A stretch of 64,000 bases of DNA, from assembly GCA_964017195.1 (NCBI GenBank), contig OZ024890.1:50273593-50337592 (forward strand), written 5' to 3'. Positions within the stretch are counted from its first letter, which is position 1, and each line of letters starts with the position of its first letter. The notes under the pieces are model-generated. The model searched no databases. It had not been told where the DNA came from and saw nothing but the letters and a program-made list of their open reading frames with translations. Below, in pieces: positions 11,411-22,692 of the stretch. Source of the stretch: Siderastrea radians (Eukaryota; Cnidaria; Anthozoa; Scleractinia; Rhizangiidae). The position numbers and the translations under genes were made by a program.

Positions 11411-12542
11411 TTTTTTTCTTCCAAAATTGAGACTTCCCTTTCTTTTCCGTTGTTTTTATTTTTTCGGCATAAAAATATTCAACGAAGTCAAGGAGAAAAT
11501 TTTCTCACACTTATTTAACTTCCCAAAGGATACTCAATTAACCCTCGGACGTATAGGAGGGAAGGGGGGGGGGGGAGAGGGGCGTATAAGGCTTTTCTAG
11601 GACTTTTCCTAGACGAATTACTATCTAGACCTGTCGTTTTCAGTGGCTGTGCACATGTTGACACAAGTTTGGTTAGAGTCGGTTGCTATGGTTACGAGTT
11701 ATGACGTCATAAGTAGCGGGTGGTCCAGCCATTTTCGTTTTTTACCCGAGTATTAGCGATTTCCAGGGTTTATCGATGCGATGGACTCGCTGTTTAGGGG
11801 CACAGTGACGACAAAACACAACGATTGAGGTAAGATTATGTTTATTTTGAACTTAAATGTAAATATTTCTCGCAGCATTTTACGTTATTAGAAACCTTTC
11901 GGTTTTTCCCATACATTTCCTTATAATTTTGAAACTACAAACGGTCACACAGTTTGTGTGGGCCCCCTGTGGTAAAACGTGCAAAAATTTACATATGTTG
12001 AGGGGCTTGTATTGTTAGGAGACACTGAATAGCCTAAAAGGGGCTACAAGCAATCTTTTCATCGGAGATAACTTAACATTAATCACAGTCTAAAGAGTCT
12101 TGAAAAGCAAGGTAAAGCACAGCCGATGAAAGACGTTTTGCCTGCAAACCGAGGATAGTCTTTTCTGTTCATCAGAAATGACAACTAAGAACCGTGAAAA
12201 TCATGCACTTACGAACTTGCGTTACCCGCTCAGGTGTAAAATATCCGTCATGTACATGTTTTTGTTTGGACAATTTACCTTGTGTTCGAGTGTGTTCGAG
12301 TTTTAACATTTTAGTTCTATTTAGGGTTATTTTAGAAAGCAGAATTCACCGATACACATCGCCATAAAAAGAACTCTGAGATTGGGGCAAGCTTGTTTAA
12401 AATTGGTGGTGAAATTTGTGGAAGAAGAAACACTATAATTTAAGTAGGTTTGGCTTAACTGCAGAATACCCTGGTAGGTTTTAATAAACGTACTTCGTAA
12501 GCTGAATTATCATTTGTCTTATATGTTTGTGTCGTCAACCCG

Positions 12543-12632
12543 TCTACGCACGCGCAGCTGATTCTATATTTATATCACACTATCATCCCACTTTCCCACA
12601 AAAGAAACGACTGTCTGCCATAGTGATATAAG
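12543..12632 (+). promoter_or_regulatory. Pol III type 3-like promoter of Y RNA copy 2
   Basis: TATAAG at 12627 is at -31. CCCACAA at 12595 is at -63, with GTCTGCC following. CTACGCACGCGCA lies at 12544-12556. Confidence 0.7.
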
Positions 12633-12657
12633 TTGAGAATGTAAACATCATCAAATC

Positions 12658-12725
12658 GAGGTCCGGACGGTTGAGGGTTATCATACTTGAATTGATGACT
12701 CCCCCTCATCCACACACTTGACCTC
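12658..12725 (+). ncRNA. Y RNA-like gene, copy 2 (type A1)
   Basis: The predicted 68-nt RNA runs from GAGGTCCGGACGGTTGAGGG to CACACACTTGACCTC and is followed by ATTTT. The lower stem GAGGTC/GACCTC and upper stem GGTTGAGGG/CCCTCATCC are intact. The GTTATCA motif starts the loop, and a C5 tract precedes the 3' upper strand, as in several vertebrate Y RNAs. It lies 1.25 kb downstream of copy 1 in the left arm and corresponds to copy 5 in the right arm, differing in the apical loop (ATACTTGAATTGATGA here). Confidence 0.8.
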
Positions 12726-13112
12726 ATTTTGTTTCCCGAGGTGGAATTTTCTTTTTTTTTTTTGTCTTTCTTTTTCTTTTCTCAGTATCAAAATATCATT
12801 CATGTTCGTAAACAAAGCCGAGGTGAAAGCTCCAAGATCGAGGCTGGACTTCAGCCGTATATTCTTATCTTTTTCTCTCAGTAGTAGAGACCAGAGAAGA
12901 CAGTTAAAATTCAGGTTATTATAGAAAGTGGTTTGGGCAATATTTTGCCAAGAGGGAGAGCGAAAAGGCGACGACGAAGTCGATTCCAAGGAAAGTACAA
13001 TGACTACACAGAATATTTAATTATGAATTTTCTAGGGAGTAAACAGGGGTGGCAAATCAAATATGATTATCAAAAGAAAAAGTTCAGTGAAGGATCAGAT
13101 GGCTGCAAAGGG

Positions 13113-13565
13113 ACTTCTGAAACTATCGCACGAATCCTACAACCCTACAACATCCGCGTTGCTTACAAACCTATCACTACTTTACGACAGCTACTGACGA
13201 ACGTTAAAGACAAAGACGAACCGAGCGACAGACGGGGAGCAGTTTATAAAATCAAATGCTGCGACTGCCAGGCCACTTATATTGGTGAGACCGGCAGAAA
13301 TCTGAACGTCCGACTGACTGAACACAAACGAGCGACTAGAAATGGTAATATCAACAATCACATTGCTGAGCACCATTTAAAAACAAACCACAGAATCGAC
13401 TGGGACTCTGCTGAATGCGCTACCTACAGTACGGACTACTATCAACGAATCACTCTGGAAAGCTGGTTTACTAACTTAGAACAAACACCAGTGAACCGTT
13501 GCCAACAGCTACCTAAACCTTACAAACGACTGATTGCCGACAATAACAAGACAGACAAACAATAG
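13113..13565 (+). pseudogene. Penelope-like element C-terminal fragment, GIY-YIG endonuclease
   Basis: The continuous frame from 12933 to 13565 is a chance fusion. Residues before 13114 are Y RNA spacer translated by accident (the same sequence occurs at 16228-16408), and only the part from TSETIARILQPYNI onward is element-derived. It contains a GIY-YIG nuclease core: VYKIKCCDCQATYIGETGR with the C-x2-C pair, then LTEHKRA and a later E in ITLESWFTNLEQTPVNR. In Penelope-like retroelements this domain lies C-terminal to reverse transcriptase and cuts target DNA. The reverse transcriptase is missing, so this is a 5'-truncated insertion. Confidence 0.75.
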
Positions 13566-13880
13566 ACAAACCGACTTATTTGACTAACAATAGACCAACG
13601 GACATTTGACTAACAAAAGAGGGATCGAAACGCACCAATCACGTTTAACAGTCTTCACAGCCAATAACATCACGGCTTAACTGACAGACGACCAATAACA
13701 TTACGAGATCGTCGACCAATCAGGACAACGACCAGAGACTTATAACATCTACTGACGATTCACAGTTCACTTGACTCTGATGATGACTTCCGCTTAGGTT
13801 GTCGAAACTTCAGTCAATGTCACCTCAAACAGTCCTTCTCAGGACTACACTCACCTGGACGATCACAATTTACCGAATTA
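13114..13880 (+). mobile_element. 5'-truncated Penelope-like retroelement
   Basis: It comprises the GIY-YIG coding end and about 300 bp of 3' untranslated sequence. The right-arm counterpart does not contain it, and array sequence resumes near 13885 (as at 37593). Its 5' boundary coincides exactly with the inner end of the left inverted-repeat arm, suggesting that insertion and rearrangement are linked or that the insertion replaced the junction. Confidence 0.65.
13765..13830 (+). other. Hammerhead-ribozyme-like core in the PLE 3' end
   Basis: CTGATGA (13777-13783), GAAAC (13804-13808) and GTC (13813-13815) appear in the order and spacing of a hammerhead core with a very short stem III. Such ribozymes are known from Penelope-like elements. 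Here the GAC/GTC stem II needs one extra unpaired T, and stem I pairing is poor, so an active ribozyme is doubtful. Confidence 0.3.
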
Positions 13881-14327
13881 TAATATATAAATTATTAACT
13901 GATCAAGAAAACAATTCAAAATGTTATTAAAGTTTGAATATAATTTGGCCGATGCTGTCGTAAAAGGAAGCTTGAACGTCCCTAGTGGCTGCTGAAACAA
14001 GGTTGCCTTTACCTTATCTTGTAAATGATATAAAAAATGATGACAAATTGATGAAACAGATAGTAAGTACTTACTATCTGTTTCATCTTTAGAGCAGTGG
14101 GTGGTTGGATGACAAATTGCAAAAATAAAAGAAATGTCGCTTCTCTATTAATAAATTATAAATTTCCAAGACTTTTAGAGCTGCTGAACTGGTCGAACTT
14201 CAAGCAGCACAAATCGCATACTCAATATAGTATTTATTTCAAGCATCACGAGGATGTTAACAAAGATGTATTTTAATTAATATTCTAGTTACTTCATGTG
14301 TCTACGCACGCGTGTTTAATTGTCCAT

Positions 14328-14365
14328 CCCACAATGAAGCCAGTGATTTCCCACGTATATATAAA
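14328..14365 (+). promoter_or_regulatory. Promoter of Y RNA copy 3
   Basis: CCCACAA at 14328 (-63) and TATAAA at 14360 (-31) keep the spacing of intact copies. TCTACGCACGCG lies upstream at 14301. Confidence 0.55.
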
Positions 14366-14390
14366 TGTTCAACTTTTACATCAGAATGTT

Positions 14391-14450
14391 GATGTCCGGA
14401 CTGCTGAGGGTTATCAGTCTTCTTTGAATCACTATCCTTCATCCACTCAC
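14391..14450 (+). pseudogene. Y RNA-like copy 3 (type B2), degenerate 3' end
   Basis: The 5' half (GATGTCCGGACTGCTGAGGG, then TTATCA) is recognisable, but the 3' half reads CCTTCATCCACTCAC and runs straight into seven Ts. The TTGACCTC strand of the lower stem is lost. The promoter elements remain, so a transcript could be made, but it could not form the Ro-binding lower stem. Confidence 0.55.
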
Positions 14451-14750
14451 TTTTTTTCCGAAACATTTTTTTTCCGACCGTTCTTTAAAAAACATTTCGA
14501 CTGGAAACTTTAACTTTGACTCCCTAATCACCTTCGCTCGATTATACCACTAAAGCACAGCATCCAAGGGATTGTTAGTCACATTTATAATTAGTTGAGC
14601 TTATGGAATTTTTCCGAATTTTCCTACTTCGAGCTCGGATTTCATCCCGCTGAGATAAATTAACATTGACACAACTGACGCACCATAGCAGCTTTAGAAG
14701 TATCAATTCTCTTATTTCTTTATGTAAAGTGCATTTGGCCATACATAAGT

Positions 14751-14818
<68 letters not shown>

Positions 14819-14826
14819 TAATAATT
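14751..14826. repeat. (AAT)n microsatellite
   Basis: About 25 nearly pure AAT units. A longer version at 28450-28554 occupies the same place in the next array unit, just upstream of TGTACCGCCGATAATG. Confidence 0.95.
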
Positions 14827-15277
14827 GTACCGCCGATAATGCCGACACAGCGTTCGGTAATTACCTTACACTAATGATCACAAAATATACCAAAATCGCT
14901 GTTTGTTTGACTGTTGGTGTTAAACAAAATGGAAAGAAGGAACTTTGTTTCAAACTAAACTGAATGAGCCGATACTATCGCAAAAGAAATTGTAGGTAGG
15001 TAGCAGTGAATAAGAAAAAGCGCCACTGGTGGCTTTCCTTGTTTTTGTTGTTGTTGTTGTTGTTGTTGTTGTTTTGTTTTGTTTTATTTTTTTCAAAGGA
15101 AATAAAAGTAATATCGCTCCTCGGTGCATGTCAAAAAATATTGCCTCTAAGGAAATTATGAATACCGAACACAAGGCAGCACAAATCGCGGTTCTGGATT
15201 CAGTGATTGTGCCAGGCATATACATTACGCGGAAGTTCATAAAGGTTGGTTTTACAATGTTTTGGTTACTTAGTTTG

Positions 15278-15343
15278 TCTACGCACGCGCGTTTACTAAT
15301 GCATCCCACAATGAAGACAGTCTTTTTCCACAAACATATAAAA
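15278..15343 (+). promoter_or_regulatory. Pol III type 3-like promoter of Y RNA copy 4
   Basis: TATAAAAA at 15337 is at -31. CCCACAA at 15305 is at -63, with AGTCTT between them. CTACGCACGCGCG at 15279-15291 is the candidate distal element. Confidence 0.75.
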
Positions 15344-15367
15344 ATGTAACTTTTACTACCTATAGGC

Positions 15368-15432
15368 GAGGTCCGGACGGATGAGGGTTATCAATCCAAA
15401 TTTCACTACCCCTCATCCACTCACTTGACCTC
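15368..15432 (+). ncRNA. Y RNA-like gene, copy 4 (type B1)
   Basis: The predicted 65-nt RNA, GAGGTCCGGACGGATGAGGG to CACTCACTTGACCTC, is followed by ATTTTTT. GGATGAGGG pairs perfectly with CCCTCATCC (9 bp), and GAGGTC with GACCTC. The loop starts TTATCAATCC, differing from the A types. It is one of the best-preserved copies in structure, promoter and terminator. It faces copy 5 tail to tail across a 1.2-kb spacer. Confidence 0.85.
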
Positions 15433-15630
15433 ATTTTTTCTATACCCTTTTTAACTATAATAATAATATGCATTTATAGCGGGCAAATTTAACATAGGTT
15501 TTCAAATGCGCGTTACAAATATAAATTAAAAAATTAGATAAAAAATAGATTAAAAAATAAAATAAAATATAGATTAAAAATTAAAAATATATATACCTGT
15601 GGAAATTTTTTCAGCTCTCCTCACTTCTAA

Positions 15631-15969
15631 GGGAAATAGTCAAAACTATTGTACTCATACAGGACCCACCATTCCACAAAAAGACAGGTGGTCTCTTCAT
15701 GTACCTTACTTCCCCCACCTTAAAAGATGGTGTCTTCTTTGTATAGCCCCCGCTCTATCAGGAGTAGAAACTGAGAAGATTCAATCCTCCCTGTGCCATT
15801 TCTCCAGCAATGCAAGCTTCATGCACACCTAATATAAAAGTCTCATCTCAAAGTTTGAGGACAATAAATTTTGCCCATTTGACTAGTCAGACAAGTGGTA
15901 TCTTGCATAGCCCCCCTACCCCTACACGTGGTGGGTCCTCATCGGGTACACTTGTTATGACCACTTCCC
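15631..15969. mobile_element. 339-bp MITE with TAA target duplication
   Basis: The ends are imperfect inverted repeats (GGGAAATAGTCAAAAC against GGGAAGTGGTCATAAC), flanked by TAA on both sides (15628-15630, 15970-15972). The uninterrupted target CTTCTAAATG is present in the homologous spacers near 34034 and 42332, so the insertion boundaries are directly visible. A 3-bp TAA duplication suits Harbinger-type MITEs. Confidence 0.8.
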
Positions 15970-16616
15970 TAAATGAATTTCTGCCAATTTATCATCGAAA
16001 TTTTATCTCTTCCTGAGCACAACTACACTTCAAAGATATTCCAAATTCACGTATTGGGAATATTTTAGCTATAACATTTGCAGAAATTATTTAACATCAG
16101 GATTCATATACGCGCGAGTCGATTACGCATGGCCAAGTCACCCAGTCAAGCATCAATATTTGCATTGTTTATAACTATTGTAGCAGATAACGTTTGCCGT
16201 GACTTGAGAAACTAGCTTATTTAGGTTTCCCTTTGCAGCTATCTGATCCTTCACTGAACTTTTTTTTTTGATAATCATATTTGATGTGCCACCCCTGTTT
16301 ACTCCCTAGAAAATTCATAATTAAATATTCTGTGTAGTCATTGTACTTTCCTTGGAATCGACTTCGTCGTCGCCTTTTCGCTCTCCCTCTTGGCAAAATA
16401 TTGCCCAAACCACTTTCTATAATAACCTGAATTTTAACTGTCTTCTCTGGTCTCTACTACTGAGAGAAAAAGATAAGAAGATACGGCTGAAGTCCAGCCT
16501 CGATCTTGGAGCTTTCACCTCGGCTTTGTTTACGAACATGAATGATATTTTGATACTGAGAAAAGAAAAAGAAAGACAAAAAAAAAAAAAGAAAATTCCA
16601 CCTCGGGAAACAAAAT
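15970..16616. repeat. B1-A1 spacer (relatives at 33995-34731, 42290-42685 and 62859-63206)
   Basis: This inter-gene spacer recurs in direct orientation in each array unit. It contains the TG site (16255-16256) that is occupied by the 20-kb element in the last unit. The 88-aa and 63-aa frames over it are not genes; they recur only because the DNA is duplicated. Confidence 0.75.
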
Positions 16617-16685
16617 GAGGTCAAGTGTGTGGATGAGGGGGAGTCATCAATTCAACTGATGATAACCCTCAACCGTCCGGACCTC
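16617..16685 (-). ncRNA. Y RNA-like gene, copy 5 (type A1)
   Basis: On the minus strand the predicted 69-nt RNA runs GAGGTCCGGACGGTTGAGGG to CACACACTTGACCTC, then ATTTTG. Both stems are as in copy 2. The apical loop differs (GTTATCATCAGTTGAATT), the clearest difference between the two inverted-repeat arms within an RNA gene. The short T4 terminator is the minimum for Pol III release. Confidence 0.8.
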
Positions 16686-16710
16686 GATTTGATGATGTTT
16701 ACATTCTCAA

Positions 16711-16800
16711 CTTATATCACTATGGCAGACAGTCGTTTCTTTTGTGGGAAAGTGGGATGATAGTGTGATATAAATATAGAATCAGCTGCGCGTGCGTAGA
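16711..16800 (-). promoter_or_regulatory. Pol III type 3-like promoter of Y RNA copy 5
   Basis: On the minus strand TATAAG begins at 16716 (-31) and CCCACAA at 16748 (-63). TCTACGCACGCGCAG lies at 16786-16800. Confidence 0.7.
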
Positions 16801-17933
16801 CGGGTTGACGACACAAACATATAAGACAAATGATAATTCAGCTTACGAAGTACGTTTATTAAAACCTACCAGGGTATTCTGCAGTTAAGCCAAACCTACT
16901 TAAATTATAGTGTTTCTTCTTCCACAAATTTCACCACCAATTTTAAACAAGCTTGCCCCAATCTCAGAGTTCTTTTTATGGCGATGTGTAGCGGTGAATT
17001 CTGCTTTCTAAAATAACCCTAAATAGAACTAAAATGTTAAAACTCGAACACACTCGAACACAAGGTAAATTGTCCAAACAAAAACATGTACATGACGGAT
17101 ATTTTACACCTGAGCGGGTAACGCAAGTTCGTAAGTGCATGATTTTCACGGTTCTTAGTTGTCATTTCTGATGAACAGAAAAGACTATCCTCGGTTTGCA
17201 GGCAAAACGTCTTTCATCGGCTGTGCTTTACCTTGCTTTTCAAGACTCTTTAGACTGTGATTAATGTTAAGTTATCTCCGATGAAAAGATTGCTTGTAGC
17301 CCCTTTTAGGCTATTCAGTGTCTCCTAACAATACAAGCCCCTCAACATATGTAAATTTTTGCACGTTTTACCACAGGGGGCCCACACAAACTGTGTGACC
17401 GTTTGTAGTTTCAAAATTATAAGGAAATGTATGGGAAAAACCGAAAGGTTTCTAATAACGTAAAATGCTGCGAGAAATATTTACATTTAAGTTCAAAATA
17501 AACATAATCTTACCTCAATCGTTGTGTTTTGTCGTCACTGTGCCCCTAAACAGCGAGTCCATCGCATCGATAAACCCTGGAAATCGCTAATACTCGGGTA
17601 AAAAACGAAAAATGGCTGGACCACCCGCTACTTATGACGTCATAACTCGTAACCATAGCAACCGACTCTACCCAAACTTGTGTCAACATGTGCACAGCCA
17701 CTGAAAACGACAGGTCTAGATAGTAATTCGTCTAGGAAAAGTCCTAGAAAAGCCTTATACGCCCCTCTCCCCCCCCCCCCTTCCCTCCTATACGTCCGAG
17801 GGTTAATTGAGTATCCTTTGGGAAGTTAAATAAGTGTGAGAAAATTTTCTCCTTGACTTCGTTGAATATTTTTATGCCGAAAAAATAAAAACAACGGAAA
17901 AGAAAGGGAAGTCTCAATTTTGGAAGAAAAAAA

Positions 17934-18002
17934 GAGGTCAAGTAATTGGATGAGGGGGGGATTCATAAGACATTATGATAACCCTCAAACCATCCGGACC
18001 TC
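17934..18002 (-). ncRNA. Y RNA-like gene, copy 6 (type A2)
   Basis: The minus-strand RNA (69 nt) is the source of copy 1. It has GAGGTCCGGATGG at the 5' end, the TCATAA-TGTC-TTATGA apical hairpin, CCAATTACTTGACCTC at the 3' end and a T7 terminator. It lies 1.25 kb beyond copy 5, with both transcribed leftward. Confidence 0.8.
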
Positions 18003-18025
18003 GATACGGGTATGGTTAACTTTGG

Positions 18026-18065
18026 TATTTATAATACTTTGGCAGACGGATTTTTTCCTTGTGGG
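18026..18065 (-). promoter_or_regulatory. Pol III type 3-like promoter of Y RNA copy 6
   Basis: TATAAATA begins at 18033 (-31) and CCCACAA at 18065 (-63) on the minus strand. TCCACGCACGCGCAG lies further upstream, around 18112-18126. Confidence 0.75.
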
Positions 18066-19144
18066 AAAATGGGATGAAATAGTGATGTTTATGGTGATGC
18101 ATATATGATGAGCTGCGCGTGCGTGGATAAGCTAAAGACATGTGGAGTTTTCCTCTTTAAAATCAACTCAAATCAAATAAACACCTAAGGTAAGTGATTT
18201 CAACTAACGAGGTACGTTTATCGACACTTAATAGTGTTTCTTCTTCCACAAATTCTATCACCAATTTTTAACAAGCCAATATATAAAAACGTCACCTTTA
18301 ACTTTTTAAAAAAATAAGTTTACAGCAGTGTATCTTAAGACCACGTGTAATATAATTTTCAATTTCTCCGCGTGAGGTGAATTGTGCTTTAGTGAATCGA
18401 AATAACCCTAACTATTCCTAAAATTTGAAAAGAACATTAGAGCATAGCCAAACAAGAACGTGGCAGATATTACACCCTTGTGGCTACCACAAGTTCAAAA
18501 CTGAGGGATTTTTACGCCTCTAGAGAAAACTGTCTTCAGGTTGCGTGCAGCCCTTCTTTCAACAATTGCACTTTGCCTAACTTTTCAAGACTCTTTCGAA
18601 TATTTTTCGAAAATAGTGGAATTGCTTGCATTCTGTTTGTGCTTGAGCAATATAAGCTTTTCAACATATGTAAATTAACGTGTTGTGGCTGAATTCAATA
18701 AATAGTAGATGACGTAAGACAAGACGATCGAAGGAGAATCAAAAATGTGAATAAAAGGAAAGTACCTGACACTACACACGAAATCACAAGCATATGTTAG
18801 GTTGCAGGGTTGGCAAGATCTGACAGACAGGCTACGGGCTACGTGCAATATTATTGGATGATTTAATCATTTTGTAAGAGGAATAGGCGGTACAGCTTGC
18901 ATAAGTCATATTTTGAGCAACTGAAAGCTTAAACGAGCATTTACTGTGCCGCCGATAATGGACACTATTTTACAAAATCCGATTGCTGGCAACATAAACA
19001 GAAAGCTTTTCAAATCCATGCAGCAGCTCAGACACGAGGTCAAAACGGTAACGGGTTATCCCGTCATGAGTTGCAATCCCCCTCCACCGTTTATACCTTA
19101 AAGGTCTTCTATTCTGCAATTCTGGTGTAATTTTAATCACTTAA

Positions 19145-19717
19145 CCCTATTTTGCCTGGGCATTTTTGAGTTTCTGAACCTGGCCGTGGGGGGTGGGCTC
19201 AAAGTCCCCCCTAGATCTCGAAAACTATTAACGCTCTTGTAATGAAACTTGGCACGTTTTTAGCATGTCATTAGCTTAACAGATTGGGCTTATGACGTGT
19301 CATGACGTCACAATGACGTCACAAACCAGCCATTTTGAATTTTGAGGAGGCCATCTTGAATCCCGAGGCTGCAGTCATACAGCTGACAATGACGACATTG
19401 AAAACTATATGAATTTGTTCTAAAAAACATATTTAATCAAAACAAGCACACAAAAGTAAAGGATTATCTTCTTCTTACAAAAGAAGGGGAAAAACTAAAA
19501 AAAAAAGACTGAAAAAGACAAAAACAGTCAAAATACACTCCTGAGTAGACGGTTGCTATGGAAACGTCAATCATCATAGACACGTCATTGACACAGGAAA
19601 ATTTTCCCTGATAAAAATTTTAGAAAAGACACGAGATTTGGTGATTATTCGTCAGTAGCCGTTTGAAAGTTATAGTTCGTTAAAGTTACCCCCCCCCCCC
19701 CCCCAGGCTAAATAGGG
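19145..19717. mobile_element. piggyBac-like MITE, right-arm copy
   Basis: Mirror of 9655-10223, with CCCTATTTTGCCTGGG and its partner at the ends and TTAA at 19141-19144 and 19718-19721. A third, internally deleted relative lies at about 37223-37488. Confidence 0.8.
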
Positions 19718-21504
19718 TTAATACGCACACGTTTACACAGTTTGGCCTCTCCAAAATACCCTGATAGTCTTCACAAAATTATCAAATCACCCTTTGTTTC
19801 ATTTTCATGTAAAGCGAAATGCCACAAATGAATCGAGAATGAATATATAAATTATTAACTGTTCAAGAAAACAATTCAAAACGTTATTAAAGTTTAAATA
19901 CAATTTGGCCGGTGCTGTCGTAAAAGGAAGCTTGAACGTCCCTAGTGGCTGCTGAAACAAGGTTGCCTTTACTTTATCTTGTAAAGGGGCCTTGTATAGG
20001 GCCTCTCACGTGTACAAACACTTGCAACAATCTGAAAGTTGCCGCGATTTGTGTTCGGCCAATTGCTTCAGCATTTTAGGAGGGTGCTAATGGGGGTACC
20101 CAATTGTCAGTTACCTACTAATTTTTCGTCCAAATGTCAGTTAACTACTATTTTTTTTGCCAATTGTCAGTTAACTACTAATTATAGTTAGCTATTAACT
20201 TTCCTTTTCTTTAATAGAGCGAAAATTATTGCATCATAACCCGAATTTTTCTTAAGTCAATCATCCTTGGGGGTAGACCTTACTCAAATCAAGAAATAAA
20301 CTACAGCTTCTGGACATGAAAATAATTATATAAAAAAAACAATCAAGTCACAATTTAAAATCAGAAATCTTGCTCATTACGAAAGGGCTTGTGTATTGTG
20401 AGGCCTTGTCACGCTTTGTCACGCCTTTCTCAGGAACGATGTCGCTGAACTAACGGTTGTAAATGTCGCTGTCGTTTTCGTAGCAAGTGCAAATGTCGCT
20501 GTCGCTTTACAGATTCTCTAAAATAAAGGTATTGCTGTATTGTCATAGTCACTGCCCTCCTTTGCCATTAAAATGAGTTTTGTTTTGGAGTTTCTGGCAC
20601 ATCTCGGCAGATCGTCAAGAATAGCTTAAAACATGCATTTAGTGTCTTCAGTATCACGAGATCATGAAGAGGAACTGCTAAATTATTGGCCACCAGTTCC
20701 TTCTGTTTACCCCCAAATGACATAAATCAAGATTATAGGTACTAGTTAATAAAGAGTAAACGGGTTGCCTCACCATGAGGCCTGAAGTCACTTGGCATGT
20801 AGATCACGAATATTTTTAAATGTCTTCTCTTTAACAGGCGTTGCGATCTGGAAGCTGGAGTGCTTGGCGAGAAAAAAAACTTGAACTTGAAGTGAAATCA
20901 TTATGTAAATCATTCTGAAATCATTCTGTAAATTACTTTGCGGCTTGTTTTGGCACCCCAAAATAAGATTTTTATTATTTTATAACAAAAACGAAAACGC
21001 CTCCATATCTTAACCCTTTTGAATAAGAAACACTTAAGGTCTTTGTCTTTTATGACGGCTCAAAAGAAAATCAATTTGCAAATCCGATCTTTTTGGACGA
21101 CGAATATTCTTCTAACACTTAGAAACTCGAAAACACCAGACCCTGTAGAGTGTAGAGACAGTGAGTTTAAAAGGAAGATTTCACCAAGAGATATTTAACG
21201 CCCGCCGGAGGCGGGAGTATCTATTTCGGGAATGCGTTTTTTAGCATTCTGAGAGGCAAGTCAGAGTGGTTTAATTGCTGTAAATTAAAGTCAATTTTTT
21301 GCGGCAAAAAGAACAACTACGCTGATAACGTGAATACTGGCGAAGATCCTGAAAATCGGTCAGTGCTGTGAGCGACTTAAGTAATTGACAGACCGTAAAT
21401 GAAGGTTCACATTTAACAGATAAACAGAAAAAAATCTGATCGACTCTACTCTCAGTTTGGATACAACGCATCAAAGGTCACCGATTTACGGAACCGTCGA
21501 AATC

Positions 21505-21959
21505 TAGCCTGCGTAGCAAGCGTTTCCGTAGGGTTTTCCGCCCGTTCGAGGTGTTTTTCGCATTTCGACGGCGCAAAAATTGGGGCGAACGCAACACTGA
21601 TGGAAGCGGCGGGGAGGGGGAGGGGAGGCGAGAAAAATAGTGATAGTGAGAAGAATGCCCCAAGCGAGAACCAGTTCGTTGTATTCATGCGGGTCACGCT
21701 CAAATGAACATACCTGATTTGATTGACGGATTTATCACTTGGCAATCAACACTACCATGCCGCACCAATCAGGAAACTCCGTTCGTGGACGTACGGGTTT
21801 TTCAAAATCGTGGGGCTTGCGGGCAAGCGTTTCCTTTCCTCCCTTCCCCTCCCCCTCCTCGTAATTTTTTGCGCTCGCCCCAATTTTCGCGCGTTCAAGA
21901 AGCGAGAAATGCTTCAAACCTGCGGAAAGCAATACGGAAACGCTTGCTACGCAGGCTAC
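21505..21959. mobile_element. hAT-like MITE, right-arm copy
   Basis: Mirror of 7412-7866, with the same inverted TAGCCTGCGTAGCAAGCG ends and the same flanking octamer read as TCGAAATC. Confidence 0.75.
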
Positions 21960-22631
21960 TCGAAATCATGCAAGCGATTAAGGTGGTTACCAGTCCTAAT
22001 TTTGACTGGCTGCACCGAAGTACCAATCAAATAGCGTCTGATTATCTTTTATTGGTAAAATACACAATTTCCTGACGTCGCTGCCTATCTATAGTGTTTG
22101 TTGTGTCGTTGTCGTATTTTGCCGCTTCAGTTGAGTCGCTTGTCGGTGTTTAGAAAGTCCCATGTCGCCAGTTGTCAGGGCCGTGTCGCTTGTCGCTTTT
22201 ACCCCTTGGAAGGTCTCTATTGTCGACCTGTAATCAATTATTTACGTGATATCAAATCAGGCCAAACAAGGTCAAACTACGTTCGCTTGCTGGCCAATGC
22301 ATTGTCTAATCACAACAACTTCAAGTCAAACGCACCGAGTCCAAACTTTACCGCTTGTTATTCCCACAACATCTGTCAAATGTTTACAAACTATGTCCAC
22401 TGAATTGTGTTTTGCCAAGTCAAACGACGCGCGTGTCGTTCGAATGCCGATCCTTTGTCATCGTCTCGATAAAAAACTTAGAATAACTTTGACCATAGCC
22501 TGCGTGGCAGGCGCAGAAAGGGGAGGAAAAAGGGAAGAAATTATCGCAAGCGCGAGCAACGAGCGTATTTCAGGCGTATTTTCCTTTCACCAGGTGACTG
22601 CAAAAATCGTGATTGGTCAGAATTACTTAAA

Positions 22632-22692
22632 AAGCCCCATTTACACGGCAGAAAAAGTTTGGCACGGCTCGGATAAAAATGGTACGCGTACC
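22632..22692 (+). repeat. Harbinger left TIR
   Basis: It pairs with 27563-27622. A GGCACGGCTCGG/GGTACGCGTACC core follows the outer 20 bp. Related GGTTCGGCACGG motifs recur subterminally at 27369-27560. Confidence 0.85.

Larger units (their letters stand above)
2985..13113 (+). repeat. Left arm of 10-kb inverted repeat
   Basis: This 10.1-kb arm is the reverse complement of 16228-26386. Paired positions sum to 29371 over the outer 7.6 kb and to about 29342-29344 nearer the centre; the change is largely a 27-28 bp segment present in the right arm (near 18749) and missing here (near 10595), flanked by GTGT. Substitutions are rare. The outer edge falls inside a Harbinger element, and the inner edge is where a Penelope-like fragment begins. 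Confidence 0.9.
13885..14640 (+). repeat. Array unit of type B2 (direct relative of 37593-38150)
   Basis: The block starting near ATTATTAACTGATCAAG and running through AGCAGCACAAATCGCATACT to the B2 Y RNA is repeated in direct orientation at 37593-38150. Its first 150 bp also occur, inverted, at 9400-9540. Direct recurrence of the whole block shows the Y RNA loci spread by segmental duplication. Confidence 0.75.
14827..15432 (+). repeat. Array unit of type B1 (relatives at 28555-29706 and 41706-42272)
   Basis: The block from TGTACCGCCGATAATGC to the end of the B1 Y RNA is repeated in the same orientation at 28555-29706, where a LINE piece interrupts it, and in diverged form at 41706-42272. 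It includes a (GTT)n tract at 15041-15090. Minus-strand frames shared by the copies are repeat translations. Confidence 0.8.

Noticed and set aside
12933..13112. N-terminal 60 residues (MGNILPRGRAKRRRR...) of the 210-codon frame as part of the GIY-YIG protein
   Set aside because: The same residues occur in the right arm (16228-16408) with no GIY-YIG following; they are Y RNA spacer fused by chance to the inserted PLE frame.
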